A stretch of 64,000 bases of DNA, taken from Aliidiomarina shirensis. GTDB taxonomy: Bacteria > Pseudomonadota > Gammaproteobacteria > Enterobacterales > Alteromonadaceae. The position numbers and the translations under genes were made by a program. Location: assembly GCF_003987345.1 (NCBI RefSeq), contig NZ_PIPP01000003.1, forward strand, positions 353,625-417,624. The letters are read 5' to 3'. Under the pieces are notes generated by a model. That model was not told where the DNA came from. It saw only the letters and a program-made list of their open reading frames with translations, and did not search any database. Shown in pieces: positions 55,501-63,840 of the stretch (position 1 is its first letter; the number at the start of each line of letters is the position of its first letter).

Positions 55501-56103
55501 CCTACATCAGCCGTAGGCACGATAAACGTCGCCACGGGCCGCTACGAAATTTTCGGGCAGCCACTCGATATCGATCGCGGTAACTTCACCTTTACGGGTG
55601 GCGCCATTGATAATCCAGGCCTCGATCTACGCGTTTCTCGTTCCGTTGAAAGTGAAAATGTAAGTGTAGGTGCGCGCATTGGCGGTTCGTTAAGAGAGCC
55701 GAATTTAACCTTCTTCTCCACGCCCGCTATGCAAGATAGTGCTATTCTCTCGTATTTAATTTTGGGCCGCGCCCCCGGTGCTGATTCTGGCGAGGCGAAT
55801 GTATTTGCACAAGCTACGCTCGCTCTAGGCATGCAAGGTGGAAACTTTATCGGGGAGCAGCTCGGGCAAGCGCTAGGTGTAGACGAAGTAATGCTCGATT
55901 CAACCGGTGATAATTTAGAAAACACATCTCTATTTATCGGAAAGCACTTGTCGTCACGGCTCTACGTTAAATATGGTATCGGCTTAATTGAGCCTGTGAA
56001 TACATTTTTTATTCGCTATCGCTTAACCGACCACCTGCATTTTGAAACACAAACCAGTGGTGAGCACAGTGGTGCTGATATCTTTTATAGTATCGAACGT
56101 TAA
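52507..56103 (+). CDS. tamB: Translocation and assembly module protein TamB
   Basis: A 1198-residue inner-membrane-anchored periplasmic protein (E. coli: 1259). An N-terminal membrane anchor (about 10-30) precedes a long beta-rich body and the C-terminal DUF490 domain (INVATGRYEIFGQPLDIDRG, LTFFSTP, SYLILGR). It bridges the membranes and partners TamA. The start overlaps the tamA stop. A bidirectional terminator follows. Confidence 0.95.
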   Translation: MMFWRWMKRTLYSLLALVIIFLTAVTLLLTTHTGGKLSLYVAEKSLPGTLEYDSWQGAILRDFEITELRYRDGDINIEIDYLQLRWRPWQLLKRQLHAREIEINGARMQMPESQAPVESNEPLFPIDLPDIQLPISIRLDQVLLTDISFQQGAQKQYIERVQMRGRTRGDTIHLHSFSLTTPDFHTQLHGTFTPVGNYPLNLNTLVRFELPEYGFTTAVGSLSGNTEAVQLTQQISGFVSAEIDVEVTQPLTEDLAWNGLIRVLQSTSDGLIPDIDWLNASIQGSGTLSTVAGEFRVEGKHKDHGIFVANSEAAFANETFSLDSLFVRAEKLGLMLDWTGEATIIPAENMDDTDIQMSMGGLLRFQDYVDADITLDLHGTPTELHNFSLQAQSNESSLALTGSLSWVDEIQWDVAFDINNLVLDRFNPQWPGLINITLTSSGSWAAENAADNTDITVNLASLEGELQGEPIAVSGNLRWVGEDVTIQQLLAEWGEQQLAGDIHANLANTTATLDIQGEKLVYDNYSIAEISANVIADWSLKNLPTGTVKVSNVAQNEQTLINNLNLDLTQQTNTHSIALQGNAFETDVALEFTGEWQAMQWQGQIEAFNFASEQFENWRLENTAQATFSQTLIEVDQFCINNETRNAGFCLEADWSLATQKGNIEARVDSLQLSLMQPIIQQFMEDELDITGSVNANIMVLIEENELEIDSVVNISDSTIGLPQQDLEFRVSASELLRVQGNQDQLTAYLDLRARDLEGGVKGELVINDALNFGDVAGNVNVQLENLAIVSVLVPQLQAVEGRINGELGIGGRLSGPIITGYLEVLEAGGEVPAAGIRVTNLNVRLDAPGEVGEPFSLSAQARSGQGSINIDGRYFFTEQQADVQIRGENFQAMQTRELQVSISPNLDLSYSAEGLRARGELTVPSALITPPDIETIDSSSRDTVIVRGEETVFSFEEESLPIDADIQVILGNNVRVEAFGFDGRLEGRLRVREQPGQPTSAVGTINVATGRYEIFGQPLDIDRGNFTFTGGAIDNPGLDLRVSRSVESENVSVGARIGGSLREPNLTFFSTPAMQDSAILSYLILGRAPGADSGEANVFAQATLALGMQGGNFIGEQLGQALGVDEVMLDSTGDNLENTSLFIGKHLSSRLYVKYGIGLIEPVNTFFIRYRLTDHLHFETQTSGEHSGADIFYSIER

Positions 56104-56124
56104 TGTGAATAACGAACAGGCAAT

Positions 56125-56165
56125 AAAAAGGCTGATTCCGTTGCACAACGAAATCAGCCTTTTTT
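56125..56165. terminator. Bidirectional terminator between tamB and sodC
   Basis: AAAAAGGCTGATT (56125-56137) pairs with the complementary arm at 56152-56164, with an inner CGTTG/CAACG stem; T-run after and A-run before. Confidence 0.92.
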
Positions 56166-56185
56166 ATTCATCATAGATTTGCGTA

Positions 56186-56806
56186 TTAATAATCGCTGCT
56201 ATTTACCGCATCAATCACACCGCAAGCAATACGAGCGCCTGCATCACCAGTGGGCTGTGAAGATAAATCATCAGCCTGAGCATGGATAACTACTGCTTTC
56301 CCTAGAATGCGGTTTTCACCCTCTAGCTCCAGCTTGTGATCTACATGCTCTAGATGTGCCATACCGGACGCATCAGAATCTAAATTCCCTAAATCACCTA
56401 CATGGCGTTCATCACTATCTGGCGCGCCGTGATCACGATTATGCGGGTTAAAATGGCCGCCCGCTGATGTTGCATCTGGCGCACTGCAATCACCGAATTC
56501 GTGTACGTGGAAGCCGTGAGTACTGTTTGCAGGTAAACCTTCAACGTGGGCCATAACCATTACACCATCATCGTCGTAGGTGAACGTTACCGAGCCGTAA
56601 ACGTCTTCATTACCTTCAGTTCCACGCAATTCAGCAACAAAACCATCTGCCATAGCCGATTCTCCATGGCCTGCAGCAACTTGCTGTTCACTGACATCAG
56701 CTACTGCCTCTTCCGGCGCACTTTCGGGTGCTACATTTGTTTCGCCGCCGCACGCAGATAAAAAAACTGCCGCAGAAGCGGCAGTTAGCATTGTTTTAAA
56801 TTTCAT
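56186..56806 (-). CDS. sodC: Lipoprotein Cu/Zn superoxide dismutase
   Basis: A 206-residue periplasmic or membrane-attached superoxide dismutase. The lipobox is FLSAC (Cys19). Metal-ligand regions are visible: HGFHVHEFGDC, GGHFNPHNRDHG, RHVGDLGN and the late His in VVIHAQADD; the paired Cys are in GDC and IACGVI. An acidic/Ala-rich linker (about 25-55) separates anchor and enzyme. An AAAGGAGGT site is 6 nt upstream of the ATG. It begins 15 nt after the deaD stop, and the ribosome site can fold into a small hairpin with the deaD end. Confidence 0.93.
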   Translation of the reverse strand: MKFKTMLTAASAAVFLSACGGETNVAPESAPEEAVADVSEQQVAAGHGESAMADGFVAELRGTEGNEDVYGSVTFTYDDDGVMVMAHVEGLPANSTHGFHVHEFGDCSAPDATSAGGHFNPHNRDHGAPDSDERHVGDLGNLDSDASGMAHLEHVDHKLELEGENRILGKAVVIHAQADDLSSQPTGDAGARIACGVIDAVNSSDY

Positions 56807-56813
56807 GCCGTAC

Positions 56814-56828
56814 CTCCTTTGTTAGGAG
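56814..56828 (-). promoter_or_regulatory. Small hairpin at the deaD-sodC junction covering the sodC ribosome site
   Basis: On the minus strand CTCCT, at the end of deaD, pairs with AGGAG of the sodC Shine-Dalgarno around a 5-nt loop (AACAA). The deaD stop codon (56822-56824) is inside, so ribosomes finishing deaD would open it. Confidence 0.5.
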
Positions 56829-58564
56829 ATAACCTTACCATGAACTGGGCTAATAGCCATAGGCTGTTGGCGAATTCGCGCTTTCTTTAACTTTTGCAAA
56901 ATCGCTGGCGGCATTCCTTTTGGCAACTGCACAGTAGTGTGTGTTGCGAAAAGTTGAATTTCACCAATGTAACGGCTATCCATATCCGCTTCATTTGCAA
57001 TAGCGCCAACCACATCACCCGGGCGCGCACCATGTTCAGTACCTACCGACAAACGGTACGTATCGAACTCAATGTTCGCATCACGGCGTGGCTTGCGCTC
57101 ACGGCGCTCGGCACCACCACGGTCACTGCGCTCACCAGCTCGCTCTGGGCGTTTGCCACGAGCATTGCGGTCACCACGATCACTGCGGTCGTTACGGCCA
57201 CGATCAGCACCTACACTGCGTTCTTTGCGATCAAACTTCGGCTTCGGCTCATCTTTCACGATAAGTGGACGCGTTAATTGATATTCATATAGAAGCGCTG
57301 CCGCCATTTCTTCAACCGACATTTCTGTTGCCGCAGTCATTTGCTCAACCAATGAAGCCATAGCTTTCATTGCTGGCTCTTGAGCGCGGGCTAAAATTTT
57401 AGCTTGCGCTTGTTCAATACGTAACTTAGATAACTCACGGCCTTGTGGCACGTTAATCATCTCAATCGTACCATTCGTTGCACGCTCGTAGCGCTTCAAT
57501 AAATGCATTTCACGTGGGCGCGCAAATGAAATCGATTCACCTGAGCGGCCAGCACGGCCGGTACGGCCAATGCGGTGAACGTAAGATTCAGCATCTTGCG
57601 GTAAATCGTAGTTAATAACGTGCGTAACACCGGGTACATCTAAGCCACGAGCAACAACATCGGTACCAACAAGTATACGAATTTTACCAGATTTCAACTG
57701 GCTAACCGTTGATTCACGTTGTTCTTGGCTCATATCGCCGTTCAAGCCAGCGGCTTTAAAGCCTTGTTCACGTAAACCAGCAGATACGGTTAACGTATCG
57801 TTACGAGTACGAACGAAAACGAGCACTAACTGATAATCGATTGATTCAAGCAAACGCTCAAGCGCCGCATCTTTCGTCATGCCTTGAACTTTCCAAGCTT
57901 TCTGAGCAATGTTTGCTTTCGTTGCTTGCGTAGATTCAATTTTTACATGTACCGGATCAGTTAAGAACTTGTTCGCAATTTTACGAATTTGCGGAGGCAT
58001 GGTTGCTGAAAACAAAGCACGTTGAGCTGTATCTGGAACCTGTTCCATGATCCACTCAATGTCTTCAACGAAGCCCATGTTAAGCATCTCATCAGCTTCA
58101 TCAAGCACGGCCATTTTCAAAGCGCTTAGATCTAAGCTGCCTTTACGAAGATGATCCATCAAGCGTCCAGGTGTACCCACAACGATTTGGGCACCACCGC
58201 GAAGTGATTTAATTTGCGGGCCGTACGAAGAACCACCATAAATGGTAGCTACGTTCAAACCCTTCATGTATTTACCCATCGCTTCGATTGATTCAGCAAC
58301 CTGAATCGCTAATTCACGAGTAGGGGCAACTACTAAAAGTTGAGCACCACGAACACGAGTATCGATATTCGCTAAGGCAGGCAAACCAAATGCGGCCGTT
58401 TTACCGGTACCGGTTTGCGCTTCACCAAGTACATTTTTCTTAGCCAACAATCCAGGAATAGCCTGCTGCTGGATAGGAGTAGGGGTATCAAAACCTAACT
58501 CAGAAATTGCACGTAAGATTGGCTCTGGTAATTCCAAAGCAGAAAAAGTATTAAATTCAGACAT
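56822..58564 (-). CDS. deaD: DEAD-box RNA helicase DeaD (CsdA)
   Basis: A 580-residue cold-shock-type RNA helicase for ribosome assembly and mRNA decay. Core motifs are AQTGTGKT, PTRELA, VLDEADEML, SAT and HRIGRTGRAG; after the helicase core come an Arg/Gly/Asp-rich linker (about 455-500) and a C-terminal DbpA-type RNA-binding domain (about 500-575). The family is 580-630 residues. A long structured leader precedes it, and sodC follows at 15 nt. Confidence 0.95.
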   Translation of the reverse strand: MSEFNTFSALELPEPILRAISELGFDTPTPIQQQAIPGLLAKKNVLGEAQTGTGKTAAFGLPALANIDTRVRGAQLLVVAPTRELAIQVAESIEAMGKYMKGLNVATIYGGSSYGPQIKSLRGGAQIVVGTPGRLMDHLRKGSLDLSALKMAVLDEADEMLNMGFVEDIEWIMEQVPDTAQRALFSATMPPQIRKIANKFLTDPVHVKIESTQATKANIAQKAWKVQGMTKDAALERLLESIDYQLVLVFVRTRNDTLTVSAGLREQGFKAAGLNGDMSQEQRESTVSQLKSGKIRILVGTDVVARGLDVPGVTHVINYDLPQDAESYVHRIGRTGRAGRSGESISFARPREMHLLKRYERATNGTIEMINVPQGRELSKLRIEQAQAKILARAQEPAMKAMASLVEQMTAATEMSVEEMAAALLYEYQLTRPLIVKDEPKPKFDRKERSVGADRGRNDRSDRGDRNARGKRPERAGERSDRGGAERRERKPRRDANIEFDTYRLSVGTEHGARPGDVVGAIANEADMDSRYIGEIQLFATHTTVQLPKGMPPAILQKLKKARIRQQPMAISPVHGKVIS

Positions 58565-58896
58565 ATTTGTCCCACTATCAAAGCTCCGCGCTAAATTGGC
58601 GGAAACATTTTAAATAATCAGACTCGGTAAACAGATCGCACACTCATGTACATCAACATGTTTGCTTGCGTTGTTGCTTGCGCTATACAAGCTTCTGCAA
58701 TATTGCGATGGCAGACCAAGGCTGGGCATTGGCGTTATCTTTGAAGATAACGCAACCGACAACTGCCCCTTAGACCCTGTTCTCATGTGAACGGATATAG
58801 CTTTTAAGCCATATCGTTTTTAGTGTTGTCAGGCGTTTAAAGCCTGCAAGATAGGGGACCACTGTCAATCAAACTGTTTAGCTCTAACTAAACAGG
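58565..58896 (-). promoter_or_regulatory. Long structured 5' leader of deaD
   Basis: About 330 nt separate the likely promoter from the deaD ATG. The leader contains clear hairpins: CTGTTTAG/CTAAACAG at the very 5' end (58874-58881 with 58888-58895), a 10-bp stem with 2-nt loop (58732-58753) and a smaller CAGGC/GCCTG stem. No ORF is evident. It may be a cold-shock or autoregulatory leader, as long leaders are known for deaD in E. coli. Confidence 0.6.
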
Positions 58897-59105
58897 CGCG
58901 CAGTATAACAGGATTTCTAGAAAAGTATTGTTGTTTGTTTGTTAGTAGCTATTAGTCAAGATTACGCACTTGATGAATAATAATTAGCTATATGCGCGAT
59001 AACGCGCAGACGCTTCTCGGAAATAGGTAAATAGTGGCGCCTGACGGGCCTTTTATATGTGGCCGCCGGATTGAACTTCGCAACTATACCGAGAGGAATT
59101 ATCAA
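58897..59105. other. Upstream region of the ice-binding lipoprotein gene
   Basis: The region runs from the deaD promoter to the ATG at 59106. It is AT-rich and contains a TGCGCG-ATAA-CGCGCA palindrome (58993-59008). I see no gene and no clear plus-strand promoter hexamers. Confidence 0.5.
58902..58907 (-). promoter_or_regulatory. Extended -10 promoter candidate for deaD
   Basis: TATACT on the minus strand preceded by TGT, giving an extended -10 (TGnTATACT-like). The inferred start lies about 58896, immediately before the first leader hairpin. No good -35 is seen. Confidence 0.5.
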
Positions 59106-61451
59106 ATGCACCCTAAATTATCTAACTTTTCCAGAGCTCACAAATGGCTAATGTTGGCAGTAGCATGCACATTTCTAGCTGCTTGTGGTGACGATGGTCG
59201 TGATTCGATCCTCGGTATTGATGACAATGTAGCGCTACCTCCAACGGTAACAGTTGTGGCTCCCGCAAATAACTCAACCGATGTGGCAGTAAATAGTACC
59301 GTGATAACCGCACAGTTCAGTGAGGCAGTGGATCCAATTACAGCAGCGAACTTCATATTAGTTTGTTCAAGTCCATGCAGCTCACCAACCGGAACCGTTG
59401 CAATGAACGCAGCAAATACCGTGGCAACATATACGGTAGCAAATCCTACAGAGCTAGATGAGCTCACCTTATATACTGCAACGATCACTAGTGCCACCAG
59501 TGTTCGTACTAATTTATCACTTGCTCAGCCTTTTGAATGGCAGTTTACAACTGCTGAAGCGCTTGATACCACTCGTCCGCAAGTCACCTCTACAAAGCCT
59601 CTAACAGCATCGCCAGAGCCAGCTTCAAACGTTCCTGTAAATACTACTGTTTCCGCTGTCTTTAACGAAGACATGTTAGCGTCAACAATTACTAGTAGTA
59701 ATTTTACAGTTACCTGTGCGGCACCTTGCGTATCACCAATAGGAACTGTGTCCTACGATTCCTCTACGCACAGCGCCACCTTCACGGCGGATGAAAATTT
59801 AGAGTTTGAAGCCACGTATACTGCAACAATTACAAGCTCCGTAACTGATCTTGCAGGCAATCAATTAGCGGGTAATCAAGGTTCGGCTGATACTGAAAGT
59901 GACTACACTTGGCAGTTTGTTACCGGCACAACAGTCGATACTACGCGCCCCCGCGTTACTATCACCGTGCCTACCACCACGAATCCTGGTCCTACCGATG
60001 AAGTGCCTGTGAATACGGGTATTACAGCAGTATTTAGCGAAGATATGCTAGCTACTACGATTAATGAAAATAGCTTTACGGTCACCTGTGAAGAGCCTTG
60101 TATATCACCTGTAGGTACTGTGAATTACGTTGTCGCCTCGCGCAGTGCAGTGTTTTCGCCTGAGGACAACTTAGAAGAAGACGTTACCTACACAGCAACG
60201 ATCGAACAGACGGTTACTGATGTGGCCGGCAATCTACTTGCTGGAAACCAAGCACCAGCAACAAACGCCAGCGATTATATCTGGGCATTTACCACAGTAG
60301 CGCCAATACCTGCTGATAATATCTCCGTGCAATCAACAGAGCCGATGTATAACGGAATGATCGCGGTTTGTCCAAGCGCGAGTATTAATGCAACATTTGA
60401 GATTCCTTCTGGTACTCGGCTTGATCCAAATACAGTTAACCATTCCACATTTATAATTTTTGAGGACGCTGACCCAGCAAATACAATTGTCGCCGATTCA
60501 ATCCAACTCGATTTAGACACCGGTACCATTGCAACCTTCACTCCACAGAACCAGCTTGCAGAAAATATAACATACCGGGCTACCATCAAAAGTGGAGCAA
60601 ATGGTGTGAAAGATCTAATGATTCCTGGCAATGAGATGGTTGAAGACTACGTTTGGATTTTCACTACTGAGCCACCAACAGAGAGTTGTTTAGAACCGGC
60701 AAATCTTCGTACCGTGGAGCCTTTTGGTAGCTTTGGCGGTATCTCTGGAATAACAAACCAAGGCCTGTTAACGGTTATCAATGGTGATTTAGGCACAATC
60801 GCAGCATCTACTTTAATAACGGGTTTCGTTTCTGAACCTGGCTGTGAGTACACCATCACCACGTTAAATGAAGGTAAGGTTAACGGTAAAATCTACACTG
60901 CGCCGCCGCCACCTACCGTTGCATGCCCGCAAGATGGCACTGCAGTAACTGAAGCGATTGCTATTCAGGCACGCCTTGATGCAGAAGCCGCTTATCTATC
61001 ACTTACACCTGCCAATATGCCCGGCGGCCAAAACCCGGGTAATGAAAATCTAGGCAACCTTACACTCGCCCCTGGTATTTATACCGCACAAAGTGGTGCT
61101 TTTAGTATTCAAGGCGGTGATTTAACACTAGATGCGCAAGGCAACCAAAATGCAGTTTGGGTGTTTCAAATGGCTACTACCTTAACGGTTGGCGGGCCAG
61201 GCGCTGATTTCCCACAAAGCGTTATTCTGGTAAACGGTGCTCAAGCGAAAAATATTTTCTGGCAAGTAGGCAGTGCAGCCACAATTAATGCCGCTGGTGG
61301 CGGAACGATGAAAGGCACCATTATTGCGCAAGAAGGCGTCAGCATATCCACCTCTGGAAACGTCAATATAGTGACCTTAGATGGTCGGGCATTATCTCTA
61401 GGTGCTTCTGTGACTATGGTAAATACCGTGGTTAATGTACCAGCAGAGTGA
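59106..61451 (+). CDS. Ig-repeat lipoprotein with C-terminal ice-binding-type (DUF3494) domain
   Basis: A 781-residue surface lipoprotein (lipobox LAAC, Cys27). Four Ig-like, SbsA/Big_5-type domains follow (about 43-545); three contain the same CxxPC motif (CSSPC, CAAPC, CEEPC). The last about 235 residues form a DUF3494 domain (NLTLAPGIYTAQSGAFSI, AAGGGTMKGTIIAQEGVSI), the fold of bacterial ice-binding proteins, some of which are adhesins. Function as ice-binding is inference. The ATG at 59106 has GAGAGGA 8 nt upstream; an in-frame ATG at 59034 has no site and would precede the signal. Followed by the double-OmpA gene. Confidence 0.85.
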   Translation: MHPKLSNFSRAHKWLMLAVACTFLAACGDDGRDSILGIDDNVALPPTVTVVAPANNSTDVAVNSTVITAQFSEAVDPITAANFILVCSSPCSSPTGTVAMNAANTVATYTVANPTELDELTLYTATITSATSVRTNLSLAQPFEWQFTTAEALDTTRPQVTSTKPLTASPEPASNVPVNTTVSAVFNEDMLASTITSSNFTVTCAAPCVSPIGTVSYDSSTHSATFTADENLEFEATYTATITSSVTDLAGNQLAGNQGSADTESDYTWQFVTGTTVDTTRPRVTITVPTTTNPGPTDEVPVNTGITAVFSEDMLATTINENSFTVTCEEPCISPVGTVNYVVASRSAVFSPEDNLEEDVTYTATIEQTVTDVAGNLLAGNQAPATNASDYIWAFTTVAPIPADNISVQSTEPMYNGMIAVCPSASINATFEIPSGTRLDPNTVNHSTFIIFEDADPANTIVADSIQLDLDTGTIATFTPQNQLAENITYRATIKSGANGVKDLMIPGNEMVEDYVWIFTTEPPTESCLEPANLRTVEPFGSFGGISGITNQGLLTVINGDLGTIAASTLITGFVSEPGCEYTITTLNEGKVNGKIYTAPPPPTVACPQDGTAVTEAIAIQARLDAEAAYLSLTPANMPGGQNPGNENLGNLTLAPGIYTAQSGAFSIQGGDLTLDAQGNQNAVWVFQMATTLTVGGPGADFPQSVILVNGAQAKNIFWQVGSAATINAAGGGTMKGTIIAQEGVSISTSGNVNIVTLDGRALSLGASVTMVNTVVNVPAE

Positions 61452-61486
61452 TAGCCCAAACTAACAAGGTTGCAGAGAGGTTTAAT

Positions 61487-62944
61487 ATGAAAACGAATAA
61501 AATTACACAGTCGATTGCTACAGCAATTGGTGCGTTTACTCTAATAGGTATGGCTATTCCTGCTGCGGCGGAAGAACAAACCGGCTGGTACTTAGGTGCC
61601 GGAGGTGGTAACGCGCGAGCAACTATCGCTAGAGATAAGATTGTTGCCGATTTGATGAACTCAGGCTACGAAACAACTGAATTCCGGTCCGATAATAAGG
61701 ACTTTGGCTTCAAACTTTTTGGGGGTTATCAATTTAATCGCTATATAGCCCTTGAAGGTGGTTACTTCGATCTTGGTAAGTTTAATTATACAGCAGATAC
61801 AAATCCTGTTGGCACTGCCGCTGGAGAGCTAGGATTTAATGGCTGGAATCTTGATGTTGTTGGTTTAATGCCAATCACCGAACGTTCATCGTTATTTGCT
61901 CGAGTAGGCGCTCATAATAGTAAGTCATCCGTTAACTTTGTCGGTACAGGTGCGGTAAACATTCTTACCCCAAGTTTTCGTAAAAACAGCACCGACTATA
62001 AATTTGGCGTTGGCTACGAATATAACGTAACAGACACCATATCACTGCGCTTAGAAGCTGAACGGTATCGAATGGATGACGCTGTAGGCAACCACGGAGA
62101 TATCGATTTCTATTCCGTTAGTGTTTTGTATCGCTTCGGTGGTAGAGCAACCTCAGAACTTTCTTCTGCAACTCCGGCTCCTGTTGTGAAACAAGTTCAT
62201 GTTGAGCCTGTATCCGCGTCTAAGCAGTATTGTAGCGCGTTGGAAGTTCAGTTTGAGATCGCTAACAATGATATTCAACGCGTTGACCGCGAGCGTATTT
62301 TGGTTCTAGCTACATTCTTAGATAAATACCCAGAAACTAACGTTCATATAGAAGGGCACTCAGATAATGTCGGTGGGAATGCAGATAATCTTCGTTTATC
62401 GCAACAACGTGCACAGAGTGTTCTGGATTACCTAATCAATGAGCATAGCATTAGCAGTGAGCGTCTTAGTGCTACCGGCTACGGAGATACTCGTCCGGTT
62501 GCAGATAATAGTACAGAAGCTGGTAAGCAAGCCAACCGTCGTATCAATGCAGTGATTGATTGTGCAACCGATATTGATGGCTTGGAACCGCTTCCGGCGC
62601 GCTTAACACTAGCCATGGAACTTGAGTTTGACACTGATGGCGCAACAATCGACCCGAAATATCATGAGAAGTTGGGTAGTGTTGCTGAGTATATGATTAA
62701 CAATCCGAATCTCAATGCTACGCTTGAAGGGCATACCGACAATACCAGCCCTGCAATCGCACAGCGAGTTTCACAGGAGCGCGCTCAAAGCGTTGCAAAT
62801 TACTTGGTAACGCACTTCAACATTACACCGTCGCGCCTTCATGTAGAAGGTTTCGGTGCCAGCCGCCGAGATAACTACAATATAACGGCTTCAGGTCGAC
62901 AAGAAAATCGACGAGTGAACATCATACTAAGTTATCCGAAATAA
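61487..62944 (+). CDS. OmpA-family outer-membrane protein with two tandem OmpA C-terminal domains
   Basis: A 485-residue protein with a signal peptide (cleavage near AAAEEQ), an 8-strand-type beta-barrel (about 30-215, WYLGAGGG... VLYRFGG) and two peptidoglycan-binding OmpA domains in tandem (about 240-370 and 380-485). Each has the GHTDN/GHSDN and LSQQRAQSV or VSQERAQSV motifs. A typical OmpA has one such domain. AGAGAGG lies 6 nt before the ATG. It follows the ice-binding lipoprotein by 35 bp and ends in a terminator, so the two are probably co-transcribed. Confidence 0.9.
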   Translation: MKTNKITQSIATAIGAFTLIGMAIPAAAEEQTGWYLGAGGGNARATIARDKIVADLMNSGYETTEFRSDNKDFGFKLFGGYQFNRYIALEGGYFDLGKFNYTADTNPVGTAAGELGFNGWNLDVVGLMPITERSSLFARVGAHNSKSSVNFVGTGAVNILTPSFRKNSTDYKFGVGYEYNVTDTISLRLEAERYRMDDAVGNHGDIDFYSVSVLYRFGGRATSELSSATPAPVVKQVHVEPVSASKQYCSALEVQFEIANNDIQRVDRERILVLATFLDKYPETNVHIEGHSDNVGGNADNLRLSQQRAQSVLDYLINEHSISSERLSATGYGDTRPVADNSTEAGKQANRRINAVIDCATDIDGLEPLPARLTLAMELEFDTDGATIDPKYHEKLGSVAEYMINNPNLNATLEGHTDNTSPAIAQRVSQERAQSVANYLVTHFNITPSRLHVEGFGASRRDNYNITASGRQENRRVNIILSYPK

Positions 62945-62964
62945 ACTTAAAGCAAGTCCCTCTT

Positions 62965-62999
62965 GTGTGTCTGGCAATTATTGTCAGGCACACTTTTTT
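62965..62999 (+). terminator. Intrinsic terminator after the OmpA gene
   Basis: GTGTGTCTG (62965-62973) pairs with CAGGCACAC (62985-62993, one G.U), followed by a six-T run. The T-run overlaps the stop of the convergent Crp-family gene. Confidence 0.85.
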
Positions 63000-63741
63000 A
63001 AGGTAGATAATGAAGCAGCCGATCACATTCCGTTTTTACGACTTGATAGCATTCACAACTTAATTTTTCTAATTTTGTTCGAGCCAAAATAGTTAAACGA
63101 CCGCGATGATATTCAATAATCCCAAGCTTTTGCAGTTTACCTGCAGCTATCGCCACTCTCTCTCTTCGCACACCCAACATACTTGCAATTAACTCTTGGG
63201 TCATTATGAGGACGTTTGATGGGGTTCTATCAAGCGATAACAATAACCAGCGACATAATTGCTGCTCAATTGAATGATGACGATTACACACAGCCGTTTG
63301 AGCCATCTGCGTCATCAATGATTGCGTGTAGCGCAAAAGAACACCATGAAAATCACCATGCCTAAGAAACTCTTGCTTTAATATGCCCCCTGGAAGCTGA
63401 TACGCATTGCCGGAACTTTGAACCACCGCACGATTCGGCATACTCTCGCCGCCCATGAACAAAGCAATACCAATTATCCCGTCATTGCCAATAACGGACA
63501 TCTCTGCAGAGTCGCCGTTTTCCATAATATAAAGTAGGGAAATAACCGAATTAGTTGGAAAAAAAACATGCTTAAGCTCATCGCCAGATTCATACAGACA
63601 TTGGCCTAGCTGTAATTTAACTAAACGAAGATGGGGTGTAAATCGGGCGATAATTTCTGCCGGAAGAGAAGCGAGTAAATGATTTTGTTCTGGTGATGAA
63701 ATAGGGTAATCACCGTTTACCATTTGCTTAATTGAATGCAA
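62998..63741 (-). CDS. Crp/Fnr family transcriptional regulator
   Basis: A 247-residue regulator with an N-terminal cyclic-nucleotide-binding-type beta-roll (about 20-140) and a C-terminal helix-turn-helix (LIASMLGVRRERVAIAAGKLQKLGII). It lacks the Cys cluster of Fnr in its N-terminus, so an oxygen-sensing role is not supported; the ligand is unknown. The start is a TTG at 63741 with AGGAG 5 nt upstream; the next in-frame ATG is 18 nt further, too distant for that site. It is convergent with the OmpA gene and follows the rrn terminator. Confidence 0.85.
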   Translation of the reverse strand: MHSIKQMVNGDYPISSPEQNHLLASLPAEIIARFTPHLRLVKLQLGQCLYESGDELKHVFFPTNSVISLLYIMENGDSAEMSVIGNDGIIGIALFMGGESMPNRAVVQSSGNAYQLPGGILKQEFLRHGDFHGVLLRYTQSLMTQMAQTAVCNRHHSIEQQLCRWLLLSLDRTPSNVLIMTQELIASMLGVRRERVAIAAGKLQKLGIIEYHRGRLTILARTKLEKLSCECYQVVKTECDRLLHYLP

Positions 63742-63787
63742 TAGGGCTCCTTGTGTAGCGCTTTAAAAGGGAGCTAGATAGTAGACC

Positions 63788-63817
63788 TATAAACTGTATT
63801 TGTATGTAGCACTCCAA
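63788..63817 (-). promoter_or_regulatory. Promoter candidate for the Crp-family gene
   Basis: TTGGAG (63812-63817) and TTTATA (63788-63793) on the minus strand, 18 bp apart. It lies just after the rrn terminator and about 45 bp before the TTG start. Confidence 0.4.
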
Positions 63818-63840
63818 CAATAAAATCTGACCAAACGAAA

